This document shows positions 7,598 through 16,073 of a DNA stretch of 64,000 nt, one piece after another; within the stretch, counting starts at the first letter, position 1, and each line of letters opens with the position of its first letter. This DNA comes from Methanocorpusculum petauri. GTDB lineage: Archaea > Halobacteriota > Methanomicrobia > Methanomicrobiales > Methanocorpusculaceae. The stretch covers positions 82,801-146,800 of the forward strand of contig NZ_JAPTGB010000002.1 of NCBI RefSeq assembly GCF_026891975.1, read 5' to 3'. The translations under genes and the position numbers were made by a program. The notes under the pieces were generated by a model. It was given only the letters and a program-made list of their open reading frames with translations. It was not told where the DNA came from and did no database searches.

Positions 7598-10171
7598 CTA
7601 CCGCCTCCGGACACGGATTGCAATGGTACTCAGGACAAGTCCGAGAATGGCAATTCCAACACCGAAACCGGGAGCAGTGGTGAGGGTGGGTACCGGTGTC
7701 CATGCGGCAGACGTTGGTGTAGGTGTTTTCAACGGGGTTGCCGGTGTGGTGGCGTAGGGGTCATCCGATAACGCCGGGTCACGGGTCGGGACGGCAGTTG
7801 TGGCAGAGGCTTTCGCATCCGGAGTGAGAAGTTCAAAACTGTAGCTTTGTTTGAAATTGACGTCTTTGCAGGTGATGGTGACTTCATAGGTTCCGGGATA
7901 CCAGCTGCTGGTATCAATCTCGTCGTAGCTAAACGTACGGTAGCCGCGGAACGGGATCGGAGAAGACGGGGTCGTGGTGTCCACCGGGATTTTCATGGCA
8001 GTGCTGGTGTCTGCAACCGTGTTCATATCCATACGACTGATGGTAAGCCAGAGGGTGTCTTTGGTCTCGGTTTTATCCGCGGTTTTGTCGAATGTTGCAA
8101 GATTGGTTTTTCCGGAGATTTTGAGTTTGTCGCCGACCGCAACAGTTCCCAACGCGTCAAAGGTGATCCAGGGGTCTTCAACGATGAACTGGGTCATGAC
8201 GTAGAGATCGTCGGATTTGGGATCTTCAAACATTTTGGTGAGGGCATCGGCGGCGGCTTTTCCCTGCATGTAGGTGAAGTCGGATGAGGAGCCGTAGGTT
8301 GTGGAGACAGTGGTAAGTGTCCCGCCGTTCAGCGCAGATCCGTCAGCATAGATGTCGAAGATGTTATTCGGTCCCGGATGCTGATAGACGAGGTAGTAGG
8401 TTCCGGGAGAGAGGCCGTAGGTGAAGGTACGGTTGTAGGTGAAGCCGTATTCTCCCCATGGAGCTTCTTTTCCGATGCGGGAGTTGTCGGACGAACTGGA
8501 TGAGGACGAACCTGAGGAGTCGGTGGTTCCTCCTCCATAGAGCGGGAAGTTGGCCTCGCGGTCTGCATACCGGAAGTTTGTGCCGAACATATACCAGCGG
8601 ACTTCGCCGCCGGGATGACCGGCGCCGACGCCCGGACTGCCGCGGGCAATCCACCATGAGTACAGGATATCCCCTTTGGCAAAGTAGCCCCCGGTTTTAT
8701 CGGAGGATTTCACCTGGATACTTTGTTCACTGATGGTGTAGTCCCACGATAAGGCGACGTCACCATCAATGCCGGTTCCGGCACCTCCCGGTTTTCCGCT
8801 TTCCTTCTGACCGATGGGATTGAGGTTTGCGTGGATGGTGTAGGAACCTGGTTCAAATCCCCGCGTCTGCCAGTAGTACGCCCAGTAGCCGAGATTGGAG
8901 CTGTAGGTGGTTACCGTGAAGGTGGAGGGATCACCGTCAACAACTTCCTGAGCCGGAGATTCCAAAGAGACACCGTTCGCCGGAAGGTTCGGGCCGGTGA
9001 TGTAGAGGTAGACGGGACAGATGTCAATACCGCTGACCCGTCCGGTAAGGTAGATCTGATCACCGACGGCAAACTTTCCGGCCAGAACATCTGCGGATGG
9101 TTCGTCAAAGTACAGGGTTACGACCGGCGGTTTTGCAACGGTGAAGGGTGCCGATACGCTGTAGATGGTGCTGACGGTGTACTCGCCGGTGATGACGTTG
9201 TCGGGGATTCTGATGGAGACGACGTACTTTCCGGAGTCGTCGGTTGTGACGGTGATAGACTGGTTGTTGATCATGGTGATTTTTCCGTCGTCCACGAAGT
9301 ACGGGCGATTGTCCCCGGCGGGGGTTATGACAAGCGGATATTCGGTTGCGGCAGTGCCCGACAAGGTTACGGTGACAACTTTGTCGGTCTCGATTTTTGA
9401 GGTGTCAAGTGATATTGCCGGTTTTACCGAGGTGAGAACTACCGGTCGCGGGCTGTACTGGCCGTTGAGATTCCCCATGTTGGTGATTTTGAAGGTGACG
9501 GAAACTCCGGAAAGCTCCTCACCGGGGTTGATGATCGGGACAAACTCCTGATCCGAGAACCGGAAGGCAAGGTCCTGATATTTCTGCGACGGATCGGCGT
9601 GGCTGTTGAGGCTGACCATTGCACCATTCAGATTTTTGACGGATGAACGTTTGAGGCCGCTCGGCATGCTGATTTCATAGTCGTACCAGTTGACAAGTTC
9701 GCTGTATTTGATTCCCTGACCGGTCATGTAGAAGATGACACCGAGATCTTTGGGGATGTTTGTTCCGGTCAGCGGAGTTCCGGACGGATTGTCAGCGGCA
9801 ATGACAGAGATTGTTCCGGGGAGGAACTGATCGACCCATACGGATGGTGTGCTTTTCATCGGGGTATTGTCATATTCAACACAGTAGTAGCCGGTCGGGG
9901 TGTTGCCGGGAACGGAACCGATGTTATTTGCGATGGAGATTTTATTCTGAGGGGTGTCGCCGTCAAAGCGTACGATCCCGGTAATGGTTTTTCCTGCCGT
10001 TCCAAGGGCGGAAAAATTCAGATTGCCTTCTCCGATGTAGATGGTGTTTCCCGGGCTGATGCCTGCGTTCATTCCTTCCGGGGTGGTGTATCGTGCAGCT
10101 GCCCATCCGGTAAGGATACTGCAAAGCAGGATGGCAAGCAGGCTGATGATAAGGATCTTTTTTGGGTTCAT
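7598..10171 (-). CDS. large S-layer-type surface protein with PGF-CTERM anchor (DUF3821-like)
   Basis: 857 residues from the ATG at 10171, preferred because GGAGA lies eight bases upstream; the in-frame ATG at 10204 has no ribosome site. A signal peptide (MNPKKILIISLLAILLC... ending WAAA) is followed by the opening typical of Methanomicrobiales surface proteins (GNTIYIGEGNLNF), several Ig-like beta domains, a Ser-rich stretch near residues 560-575 (SSGSSSSSSSDNS), a Pro/Thr-rich spacer and the C-terminus APGFGVGIAILGLVLSTIAIRVRRR-like segment. That tail has the PGF motif, helix and Arg cluster recognised by archaeosortase, so the protein is probably C-terminally processed and lipid-anchored. 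It heads the pilus operon, four bases before the next start. Confidence 0.82.
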   Translation of the reverse strand: MNPKKILIISLLAILLCSILTGWAAARYTTPEGMNAGISPGNTIYIGEGNLNFSALGTAGKTITGIVRFDGDTPQNKISIANNIGSVPGNTPTGYYCVEYDNTPMKSTPSVWVDQFLPGTISVIAADNPSGTPLTGTNIPKDLGVIFYMTGQGIKYSELVNWYDYEISMPSGLKRSSVKNLNGAMVSLNSHADPSQKYQDLAFRFSDQEFVPIINPGEELSGVSVTFKITNMGNLNGQYSPRPVVLTSVKPAISLDTSKIETDKVVTVTLSGTAATEYPLVITPAGDNRPYFVDDGKITMINNQSITVTTDDSGKYVVSIRIPDNVITGEYTVSTIYSVSAPFTVAKPPVVTLYFDEPSADVLAGKFAVGDQIYLTGRVSGIDICPVYLYITGPNLPANGVSLESPAQEVVDGDPSTFTVTTYSSNLGYWAYYWQTRGFEPGSYTIHANLNPIGQKESGKPGGAGTGIDGDVALSWDYTISEQSIQVKSSDKTGGYFAKGDILYSWWIARGSPGVGAGHPGGEVRWYMFGTNFRYADREANFPLYGGGTTDSSGSSSSSSSDNSRIGKEAPWGEYGFTYNRTFTYGLSPGTYYLVYQHPGPNNIFDIYADGSALNGGTLTTVSTTYGSSSDFTYMQGKAAADALTKMFEDPKSDDLYVMTQFIVEDPWITFDALGTVAVGDKLKISGKTNLATFDKTADKTETKDTLWLTISRMDMNTVADTSTAMKIPVDTTTPSSPIPFRGYRTFSYDEIDTSSWYPGTYEVTITCKDVNFKQSYSFELLTPDAKASATTAVPTRDPALSDDPYATTPATPLKTPTPTSAAWTPVPTLTTAPGFGVGIAILGLVLSTIAIRVRRR

Positions 10172-10573
10172 GTGCCGGGTCTCCGAATATGTACTGGCGG
10201 ACATTGAGGCAAAATACTGGCAATTTTATGCGAAAAAAGCAGAATGCAGGATTTCGCAAATTCCAATATTTTTTGATTGTTACTAACTTTTACTTTAGTT
10301 ACATATACATGTTTTGCTATTATAACGGAAAATAGGATGAGTTCGGCATCAGCAAAAGATGTAATGAACTCCCGGATTCCAACGGTAAATCGCAGTTCGG
10401 CATGCAATAGAGATTTTTTACCGGATGGGAAGAGATTCTGCGGAACGGCATCAGTGGTTCTGTGAGAGAACAACATGACGTGCGGGATGCTGAACGGCGA
10501 TGTGCTGTTGGAATGTCGGGAATTGGATATCATGATCAGACCGGTTTCAGGAAAAAAAGATTTTTGTGTTTCC
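10172..10573. other. 402-bp intergenic region
   Basis: Non-coding stretch between a pilin stop (10574) and the start of the surface-protein operon. It is AT-rich between about 10255 and 10330 and probably carries the leftward promoter of the whole Tad-like operon there (TATA-like segments around 10266-10275 and 10300-10310 on the minus strand). Long open frames crossing it on either strand lack pilin or other recognisable features. No repeat or RNA gene seen. Confidence 0.5.
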
Positions 10574-11188
10574 TCACGCGGTGATGGTGACTTTTGCCCG
10601 TGCAATGATACTGCCGGCAGGATCGACCATGTCCAGATAGAAGTACTTGCCGACGTTTTCCGGGTTGCAGAATGCATATGACCCGAAATACTCGGACTTT
10701 CCACCTCCTGTCCAGAGAATCTGTGCGTTGGCATTGACTCCCGGACTTGGACCCTGCCAGCCGGCAGTTGTACTGTAGTCCACACAGTTTTCATGGGCAA
10801 CATGCAGAGAGTCTCCGGATACAAGAGCCGCAGTTGTGTAGAATCCGCTTGTTGCATTCAGAATCGATTTGCCCTTCGAGTTGAGAATGATCGATTTGTC
10901 AACTGTCCATGCAAATTTGTTGGCATCCGCCCCAAACAGTTCGGACGGGGTGGTTATGAAGGCAACATCAGCAAGAGCTACCGGATCTCCACCCGCGTGG
11001 GTGATGGTAAGACCACCGGACTGGCTGTAGATTCCCTTCAGTGCCAGTTGGGGCGGGGTTGACTGGGAGTCCGCAAGCCCCGAAGCGAAGCTGCTCACCA
11101 GTGCGGCAATGATGATCGTAACCACGAGCATCAGCATGACACCGACGACCGGTGACACAGCATCACTGGATTTTTTTTCTGTTTTCAT
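10574..11188 (-). CDS. archaeal type IV pilin
   Basis: 204 residues. Leader MKTEKKSSD, then AVSPVVGVMLMLVVTIIIAALVS, the canonical archaeal pilin N-terminus. The head contains a GDPVALADV segment found in recognisable form across the set (the HxGGD/ALxxxDL motif). It follows the neighbouring pilin gene with one base between stop and start, so both are one leftward transcript from the divergent promoter region at about 12.0 kb. The C-terminus ends in a short beta strand (RAKVTITA), as do other pilins here. Likely a pilus subunit. Confidence 0.85.
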   Translation of the reverse strand: MKTEKKSSDAVSPVVGVMLMLVVTIIIAALVSSFASGLADSQSTPPQLALKGIYSQSGGLTITHAGGDPVALADVAFITTPSELFGADANKFAWTVDKSIILNSKGKSILNATSGFYTTAALVSGDSLHVAHENCVDYSTTAGWQGPSPGVNANAQILWTGGGKSEYFGSYAFCNPENVGKYFYLDMVDPAGSIIARAKVTITA

Positions 11189-11189
11189 G

Positions 11190-11957
11190 TTAGCTCACCA
11201 CCACATTCTTTTCATAAATTGTCTGACCACTTGGCATGTGGATCAGTTTCACGTTTACCGTATCACCGGTACGCAGATACTCCCAGTTTTTACCGAGAAC
11301 TGCCTGCATGCCGTCAACCTTGCTGTTCTCAGAGTAGGTCCATGCACCAGAGTAGTAATACTGCTTTGTAGTACCGTAACCGTCACCACCGGTAGTGGTA
11401 ACGAATCCGCCACTTTGTCCGGCCGGCCATGCCGTCATGACAGTACCGCCGAGGAGGGTATAGTTACCAAACTGCTGCTGTTTGTTGTTCGGTTTTCCCG
11501 AGTTCGGTGCCTGTATACCATTGCCGTACCCCCAAGGGGCTGTCATTCCTTCAAATCCGCCGCCGGACGTCCATCCAAAAACGTTACCTGCGGAGGTAAC
11601 GGCTGCACCGCCGACAGTGAGATTTCCGTCAATGATGTCAGCACCACTTCTTGCATGAGTGCCGACAACCGTCTTGTTGGTTACGGTCCAGCTGGTAACA
11701 AGTTTCAGATCTTTGGTTGCGATCGGTTCACTGACCGACAGGACTTTGGCTTCAAAAACGCTGGAAGCATAATATCCGGTGTTTTTAATGGTGACATCCA
11801 TTGTCAGTGTCGGAGCTTTTTCAGTACTGTTGATAAGACCCCCGGCATACATGCTGACAACAGCTGCAATAATGATAGTGATGACAAGCATCAGCATCAC
11901 CCCCACGACCGGCGATACCGCATCATGTTTTCGTGTTGTGTTTGTTCTGCGCTGCAT
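11190..11957 (-). CDS. archaeal type IV pilin
   Basis: 255 residues from the ATG at 11957 (MQRRTNTTRKHD); an upstream ATG at 11981 has a pyrimidine-rich leader and is less likely. The basic leader is followed by AVSPVVGVMLMLVITIII, so peptidase cleavage before the Ala is expected. The head contains a SWTVTN...DIIDGNL block related to SYTVPD...TIDGKL in the pilins at 12667 and 15321, which puts it in the same subfamily. The C-terminus has the shared IHMPSGQTIYEKNVVVS block. A TATA-like element lies at 12021-12032. First gene of the leftward pair. Confidence 0.83.
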   Translation of the reverse strand: MQRRTNTTRKHDAVSPVVGVMLMLVITIIIAAVVSMYAGGLINSTEKAPTLTMDVTIKNTGYYASSVFEAKVLSVSEPIATKDLKLVTSWTVTNKTVVGTHARSGADIIDGNLTVGGAAVTSAGNVFGWTSGGGFEGMTAPWGYGNGIQAPNSGKPNNKQQQFGNYTLLGGTVMTAWPAGQSGGFVTTTGGDGYGTTKQYYYSGAWTYSENSKVDGMQAVLGKNWEYLRTGDTVNVKLIHMPSGQTIYEKNVVVS

Positions 11958-12020
11958 AATTTCACACTTCGTGTACTCCATCGGTAAGGAAGGGGTAACA
12001 CACTAATATGGATCATTACA

Positions 12021-12032
12021 GCATATAAATCA
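12021..12032 (-). promoter_or_regulatory. TATA-like element for leftward pilins
   Basis: On the minus strand the run GATTTATATGC lies about 65 bases before the ATG at 11957. This would place transcription start near 11997 with a leader of about 40 bases. Assigned by sequence only. Confidence 0.45.
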
Positions 12033-12384
12033 ACAGTATAATATTTACAATTTGTAAAAGTAAACAGATTTACACTAACAACAGAGTTTAGTTTGTCAAA
12101 TTATCAATTTTTTCGGTACGCGCGAAATATTTCCAATGTTTTCAGAAAAATACTGATAAATTGAATATAATAGATTAAATTTCCGAAAATACCAGATGTA
12201 GAAGATACCTGACCCGGAAGAAGAAAGGGGGTTCAGATTTTCCGGCAAATGGTCGGAAACGATCGGCATCAATGAGGAATGCGGGCTTCGATTGTAAATA
12301 CACGAAATATTTCCGAGAAATGAAGGGATTTTTCAACGACCGGGGGGCCTCCCTCCCGGAGAACGAGCCTCTAACACCGTCTAT

Positions 12385-12402
12385 CGGGTTTTGTTAAACC
12401 CG
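12385..12402. repeat. 18-bp inverted repeat
   Basis: CGGGTTT and AAACCCG, a perfect 7-bp stem with a TGTT loop, lie in the middle of the divergent pilin region. It could be an operator, a weak terminator, or chance. Confidence 0.4.
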
Positions 12403-12573
12403 TTTCATGTACCATTGATTGTCTTGAGTTTTTTGATGTCGCGGCCGAGATCTGAGAAATACAACCGCAGTAGTTCCGGGACATACGCATTTTGGTACCG
12501 GGATCCTTTATTGCAATGCAGATACAACTCGCAGAATTTTTCCCAAATATGCAAAACAAACCTAGTTCGCGAC

Positions 12574-12585
12574 GTATATTTATAG
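12574..12585 (+). promoter_or_regulatory. TATA element for the six-pilin operon
   Basis: GTATATTTATAG fits an archaeal TATA box and lies about 85 bases before the first pilin ATG at 12667. This implies a leader of about 60 bases. No other good box lies closer. Confidence 0.5.
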
Positions 12586-12666
12586 CAGCCAGTACATACC
12601 ACACAATACCAAATTATTTTCATTACCTACAAATGAATTGGATAGTTTGGGTGGAGCATGTGAACT

Positions 12667-13314
12667 ATGAAAAAAATTACGCCACCGGGAAGACATCGTC
12701 CGAAAAAACAGGACGCGGTATCGCCGGTTGTCGGTGTCATGCTGATGCTTGTCGTCACCATCATTATCGCAGCTGTTGTCAGCAGTTTTGCGAGCGGACT
12801 TGGGACTACAAGTGAAGCGGCACCGACCACTTCGCTTCAGGTCTCACTTTACGGCGGGACACTTGAAAAAAAAGCAGTCATCGAACACTTGGGAGGGGAA
12901 GCTCTTCCCACCCGCGATCTGCAGATTATAACCTCTTACACCGTTCCTGATCGATATCTTGGTCAGGTACTGGGAGCCGGAGGGAAAACAATCATGCATA
13001 CCATCGACGGGAAACTTGCACCGACAGTCGAAAATGATCTGGACTGGACGATTACCGATTATCCGTTTGTGCATCAGGTAACAAACAATGACAAAAATGT
13101 TACCACAAAAACCGTAAACCGGCTCTTCGGCGATGCAACACTGACCTCAGGAAGCAGTCTGGTTTTTGATATTGACTATTTCCTCGGATTCAACACAACC
13201 ACCGAGCGCAAGACCTACGGATTTTCCACAGGAACATCAGAAGCCCATGTATCAATCATTCACACTCCCAGCGGGAAAGTGATCTTTGACAAGGACGTGA
13301 GGACGATCGTATGA
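12667..13314 (+). CDS. archaeal type IV pilin (type A head)
   Basis: 215 residues, first of six tandem pilins. Basic leader MKKITPPGRHRPKKQD, then AVSPVVGVMLMLVVTIIIAAVVS. The head carries the blocks EHLGGEALPTRDLQI, SYTVPDRY, TIDGKL and DYFLGFNTT, and ends IIHTPSGKVIFDKDV. These recur in the fifth gene at 15321, so I call them type A. Its stop overlaps the start of the next gene (ATGA). Likely a major or alternative pilus subunit; alternation with type B suggests obligate pairs. Confidence 0.87.
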   Translation: MKKITPPGRHRPKKQDAVSPVVGVMLMLVVTIIIAAVVSSFASGLGTTSEAAPTTSLQVSLYGGTLEKKAVIEHLGGEALPTRDLQIITSYTVPDRYLGQVLGAGGKTIMHTIDGKLAPTVENDLDWTITDYPFVHQVTNNDKNVTTKTVNRLFGDATLTSGSSLVFDIDYFLGFNTTTERKTYGFSTGTSEAHVSIIHTPSGKVIFDKDVRTIV

Positions 13315-13988
13315 AAAAAACAGTCCAGGAAAATGCGGTTTCCCCGGTTGTCGGTGTTATGCTCATGCTGGTAATCGTTGTTATCATTGCAGCAGTTGTC
13401 AGTGGATTTGCCGGAAACATCCTTTCAACCACAGAAAAGGCACCACAGGCCCAGATTCAGTATGTCGGAGTAATGGCAGGAAACCTCTCCAGTGATGACG
13501 GCGGACTCGGAGAAGTCGGTCTGGTATTTGAGCACAAAGGAGGAGAAGAACTTTCTTTGTTTAATCTTCAGCTTGATCTCAAAGAAAATATCCGTACCGG
13601 CGGAAATGAGACGACCGTCTCGTACAATGACGCCCCGTCAGCTACCTACAAAAACAATCCGGTACCGGGTGAGTCACGATTGCCTGATACCATCAAAACC
13701 CGCATGAAAAAAATCGGTATTTCAGCGAGTGCAATAGGAACTCCGGGAAACACTCTCATCAAACCCGGAGACCGATTCATTGTATTTGTGGATCGGATCA
13801 TCGCCGCATCCGGCTCTTCCTACAATCACGTCTACCTCATTGCAGACCGCGGCGGCAGTACCGCCTACTCCGAAGGGGAGTTTGAGCTGGGACCAAAAAC
13901 CCAGTACTCCTTAATCGATACAAAATCCGGATCGATTCTTTCCACCGGGGATCTCGCCGGCAGAATACTTGATTCTGAACAATGGTGA
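13311..13988 (+). CDS. archaeal type IV pilin (type B head)
   Basis: 225 residues. Leader MKKTVQEN, then AVSPVVGVMLMLVIVVIIAAVVS. The head differs from the preceding type A pilin: LVFEHKGGEELSLFNLQL, a Ser-rich middle, KPGDRFIVFVDRIIA and a C-terminal YSLIDTKSGSILSTGDL block. Related blocks (QPGERFVVLAEYVM, LITLMDMKTGKVYYSGAL) occur in the sixth gene. Translationally coupled to the upstream pilin by a 4-nt overlap. Confidence 0.86.
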   Translation: MKKTVQENAVSPVVGVMLMLVIVVIIAAVVSGFAGNILSTTEKAPQAQIQYVGVMAGNLSSDDGGLGEVGLVFEHKGGEELSLFNLQLDLKENIRTGGNETTVSYNDAPSATYKNNPVPGESRLPDTIKTRMKKIGISASAIGTPGNTLIKPGDRFIVFVDRIIAASGSSYNHVYLIADRGGSTAYSEGEFELGPKTQYSLIDTKSGSILSTGDLAGRILDSEQW

Positions 13989-14006
13989 GTAAAAGAGGCT
14001 GTTATT

Positions 14007-14657
14007 ATGACACTTCCCAGAAAAACAAACAACAAAAACACGAATGAGGCAGTATCACCGGTGATCGGTGTTATGCTGATGCTTGTGGTGACCATTGTTA
14101 TCGCGGCATTCGTCTCAATGTTTGCCGGCACAACCTTTGCAGATGCTCAGGCAGCACCATCAACCGTACTGAATGTGAAAATTGCATCCAACGGCGGGGC
14201 GGACGGAACACAGGACGTCATGCTTCTGGAACATGTGGGAGGCGGCAGTATCCCCTCATCTGATCTCAAAATTACGACGTACTACACCTCGACCGGAACG
14301 GAAAGAACCGTTATCCGGGGTGAAGCGATCGCCCAGTCGATGCCTTCCATTACCGTGAAGGACGCATCCGGGGCAAACAAGAACATTGTTGTTCCTATCT
14401 TATCAGATGTAACCGCAGGTTCAGTAGGAGATACAAAAATTAATTTTGGAAAATATGAGTTCGAATCCGGCTCTGTTGCGAGCACGTACAACTCTGCGGG
14501 AACATGGACAGTCCTTGGTTTTACGAATCCGACAACAGCAACAAAGGATCAGATTATCGAAAAATATGGATTTACCAAAGGTTCCAAAGTGACGGTGAAC
14601 ATTATTCACACACCGAGTCAGGCTGTTCTCTATAACAAGGAGGTCATTGTACAATGA
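14007..14657 (+). CDS. archaeal type IV pilin
   Basis: 216 residues. Leader MTLPRKTNNKNTNE, then AVSPVIGVMLMLVVTIVIAAFVS. The head carries the LLEHVGGGSIPSSDLKITTYYT block, in which EHxGG...SDL is the common pilin-head motif, and ends IIHTPSQAVLYNKEVIVQ like type A. It starts 18 bases after the previous stop and overlaps the next start by 4 nt. Probably a shorter type A relative lacking the TIDGKL insert. Confidence 0.86.
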   Translation: MTLPRKTNNKNTNEAVSPVIGVMLMLVVTIVIAAFVSMFAGTTFADAQAAPSTVLNVKIASNGGADGTQDVMLLEHVGGGSIPSSDLKITTYYTSTGTERTVIRGEAIAQSMPSITVKDASGANKNIVVPILSDVTAGSVGDTKINFGKYEFESGSVASTYNSAGTWTVLGFTNPTTATKDQIIEKYGFTKGSKVTVNIIHTPSQAVLYNKEVIVQ

Positions 14658-15307
14658 AGAAACAGATCAGAGAAAACGGAGTATCGCCGGTTGTCGGTGT
14701 TATGCTCATGCTGGTTGTTACCATCATTATCGCGGCGATGGTTGCCTCGTTCACCGGCGGTCTTGCCGGAGAACAAAAGGCAACGCCGCAGGTGAAACTG
14801 GATGTTTCCTACACGGCAAGTATTATTGATACGGACAAAACCAACACGGAACCAGACTATAAAGCAGGATACAAACCCAACAATGGTCTGACATTCCGGC
14901 TTCTCGGAGGGGATTCGTTCCAACTGAAGGATATTGCCGTTCAGCTCAAAAGCGGAGATGCGACCATCACCTTTGATTCAAATGTATATCGAGACACCAC
15001 AAGCAGCAATGCTGATTCGGATAAACTGAACATTATACGTGGATCCAATGGGGTGAATGAGACATATTTTGCCGTTGTAAAACAGCAGGATGAGGTTATC
15101 GCTCTTGGTGAGACATTCTCTCTTCTTGCTGACGGATATTATGACAACAGTCTGAATACTACGGCAACAAAGAAGGGACAGTTCCTTCGCTGGACTCCGG
15201 TTAACGGAGGGACATTTGATATTCAACTGAACGTACCGATTGAGTATGTTGTTCTCGATAAGAACAGCGGCGGACGCATGCAGGCAGGAACGATTACAAT
15301 TCGTTAA
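14654..15307 (+). CDS. archaeal type IV pilin (type B-like head)
   Basis: 217 residues. Leader MKKQIREN, then GVSPVVGVMLMLVVTIIIAAMVA; Gly replaces Ala at the expected cleavage position. The head has FRLLGGDSFQLKDIAVQL and ALGETFSLLADGYY, the latter matching the GDRFIVFVD position of the type B pilins. The C-terminus VVLDKNSGGRMQAGTITIR also resembles type B. Coupled by ATGA overlap to the gene before, so the order is again A-like then B-like. Confidence 0.85.
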   Translation: MKKQIRENGVSPVVGVMLMLVVTIIIAAMVASFTGGLAGEQKATPQVKLDVSYTASIIDTDKTNTEPDYKAGYKPNNGLTFRLLGGDSFQLKDIAVQLKSGDATITFDSNVYRDTTSSNADSDKLNIIRGSNGVNETYFAVVKQQDEVIALGETFSLLADGYYDNSLNTTATKKGQFLRWTPVNGGTFDIQLNVPIEYVVLDKNSGGRMQAGTITIR

Positions 15308-15320
15308 CCGGAGGTTTTGC

Positions 15321-16073
15321 ATGCGAAAACTTGTTTCAAAACGAAAATTACCCAGTTCCTTTTTCAGGGAAAAAGAGGCGGGAGTATCTCCGGTAGTCGG
15401 TGTTATGCTGATGCTTATCGTCGCAATTATCATTGCAGCGATTGTGGCCGGGTTTTCAAACGGTCTTGCTTCGTCCGTATCTCCGGCTCCTTCTGCGGGA
15501 TTCGATTATACGATCCATGCAGGTCTGGCGGAATACAATACAAGGACGCAAAATCCTCCGGTTATGGTTGAGATAACCTCATGTACCGGGGAACTAAGTT
15601 CAAATGACCTGCAGATTGTGACCTCATACACAGTGCCGGATACGTACAACGGTGTTATACTGGGAAATTCAGGAAAGGTTATTACGCATACCATTGACGG
15701 ACAGCTGGAAAAGTACGGTATGTCGCTGATTGGAGACAGTGTAAATCCAAACTGGCCAAGTGAAATGGTCTGGTCATCGCATGATGATCCCTTTATCCCC
15801 CGGACACATCTGTACACTACTGACATTGTACCAGTTTCCGGAAATGGTGTCACCCTCGGTGAAGGGATGAATGATTACCGTTTCTTTGGTGGCAAAGCTC
15901 CGATTGCCAGTGGCACGGTCTGGTGGTTCAAGAACATTGATCAGTTTCTCGGATTTGATGTGAGCGACAGAACCAGCTACGGATTTGGAGACGGGTCAGT
16001 TGTTCACATAACAGTAATACATGCCCCGACAGGCACTATTCTGAGTGATAAGGAGGTACGTGCAGTATGGTAA
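15321..16073 (+). CDS. archaeal type IV pilin (type A head)
   Basis: 250 residues from the ATG at 15321, chosen because GGAGG lies six bases upstream; the open frame extends back to 15240 but would overlap the previous gene. A long basic leader (about 25 residues, MRKLVSKRKLP...) precedes GVSPVVGVMLMLIVAIII. The head blocks SYTVPDTYNGV, ITHTIDGQLE and IDQFLGFDVSDRTSYGFGDG align with the first pilin of the array. It overlaps the next gene by 7 nt. Confidence 0.87.
   Translation: MRKLVSKRKLPSSFFREKEAGVSPVVGVMLMLIVAIIIAAIVAGFSNGLASSVSPAPSAGFDYTIHAGLAEYNTRTQNPPVMVEITSCTGELSSNDLQIVTSYTVPDTYNGVILGNSGKVITHTIDGQLEKYGMSLIGDSVNPNWPSEMVWSSHDDPFIPRTHLYTTDIVPVSGNGVTLGEGMNDYRFFGGKAPIASGTVWWFKNIDQFLGFDVSDRTSYGFGDGSVVHITVIHAPTGTILSDKEVRAVW

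Larger units (their letters stand above)
11958..12666. other. divergent pilin promoter region (709 bp)
   Basis: Separates the leftward and rightward pilin operons. The left part (12000-12200) is very AT-rich and holds the leftward TATA element. The right part ends in the rightward TATA element 85 bases before the first pilin ATG. A small perfect inverted repeat is at 12385-12402. Between about 12405 and 12500 the minus strand has an open segment ending VPELLRLYFSDLGRDIKKLK that may be a gene remnant, but nothing identifies it. The unusual length suggests complex regulation. Confidence 0.5.

Noticed and set aside
10168..10857. 229-codon minus-strand frame overlapping pilin and surface protein
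   Set aside because: Out of frame with both well-supported genes and without recognisable sequence.
12405..12623. Possible small minus-strand gene in the divergent pilin region
   Set aside because: No ribosome site or recognisable family; at most a remnant, mentioned under the region.
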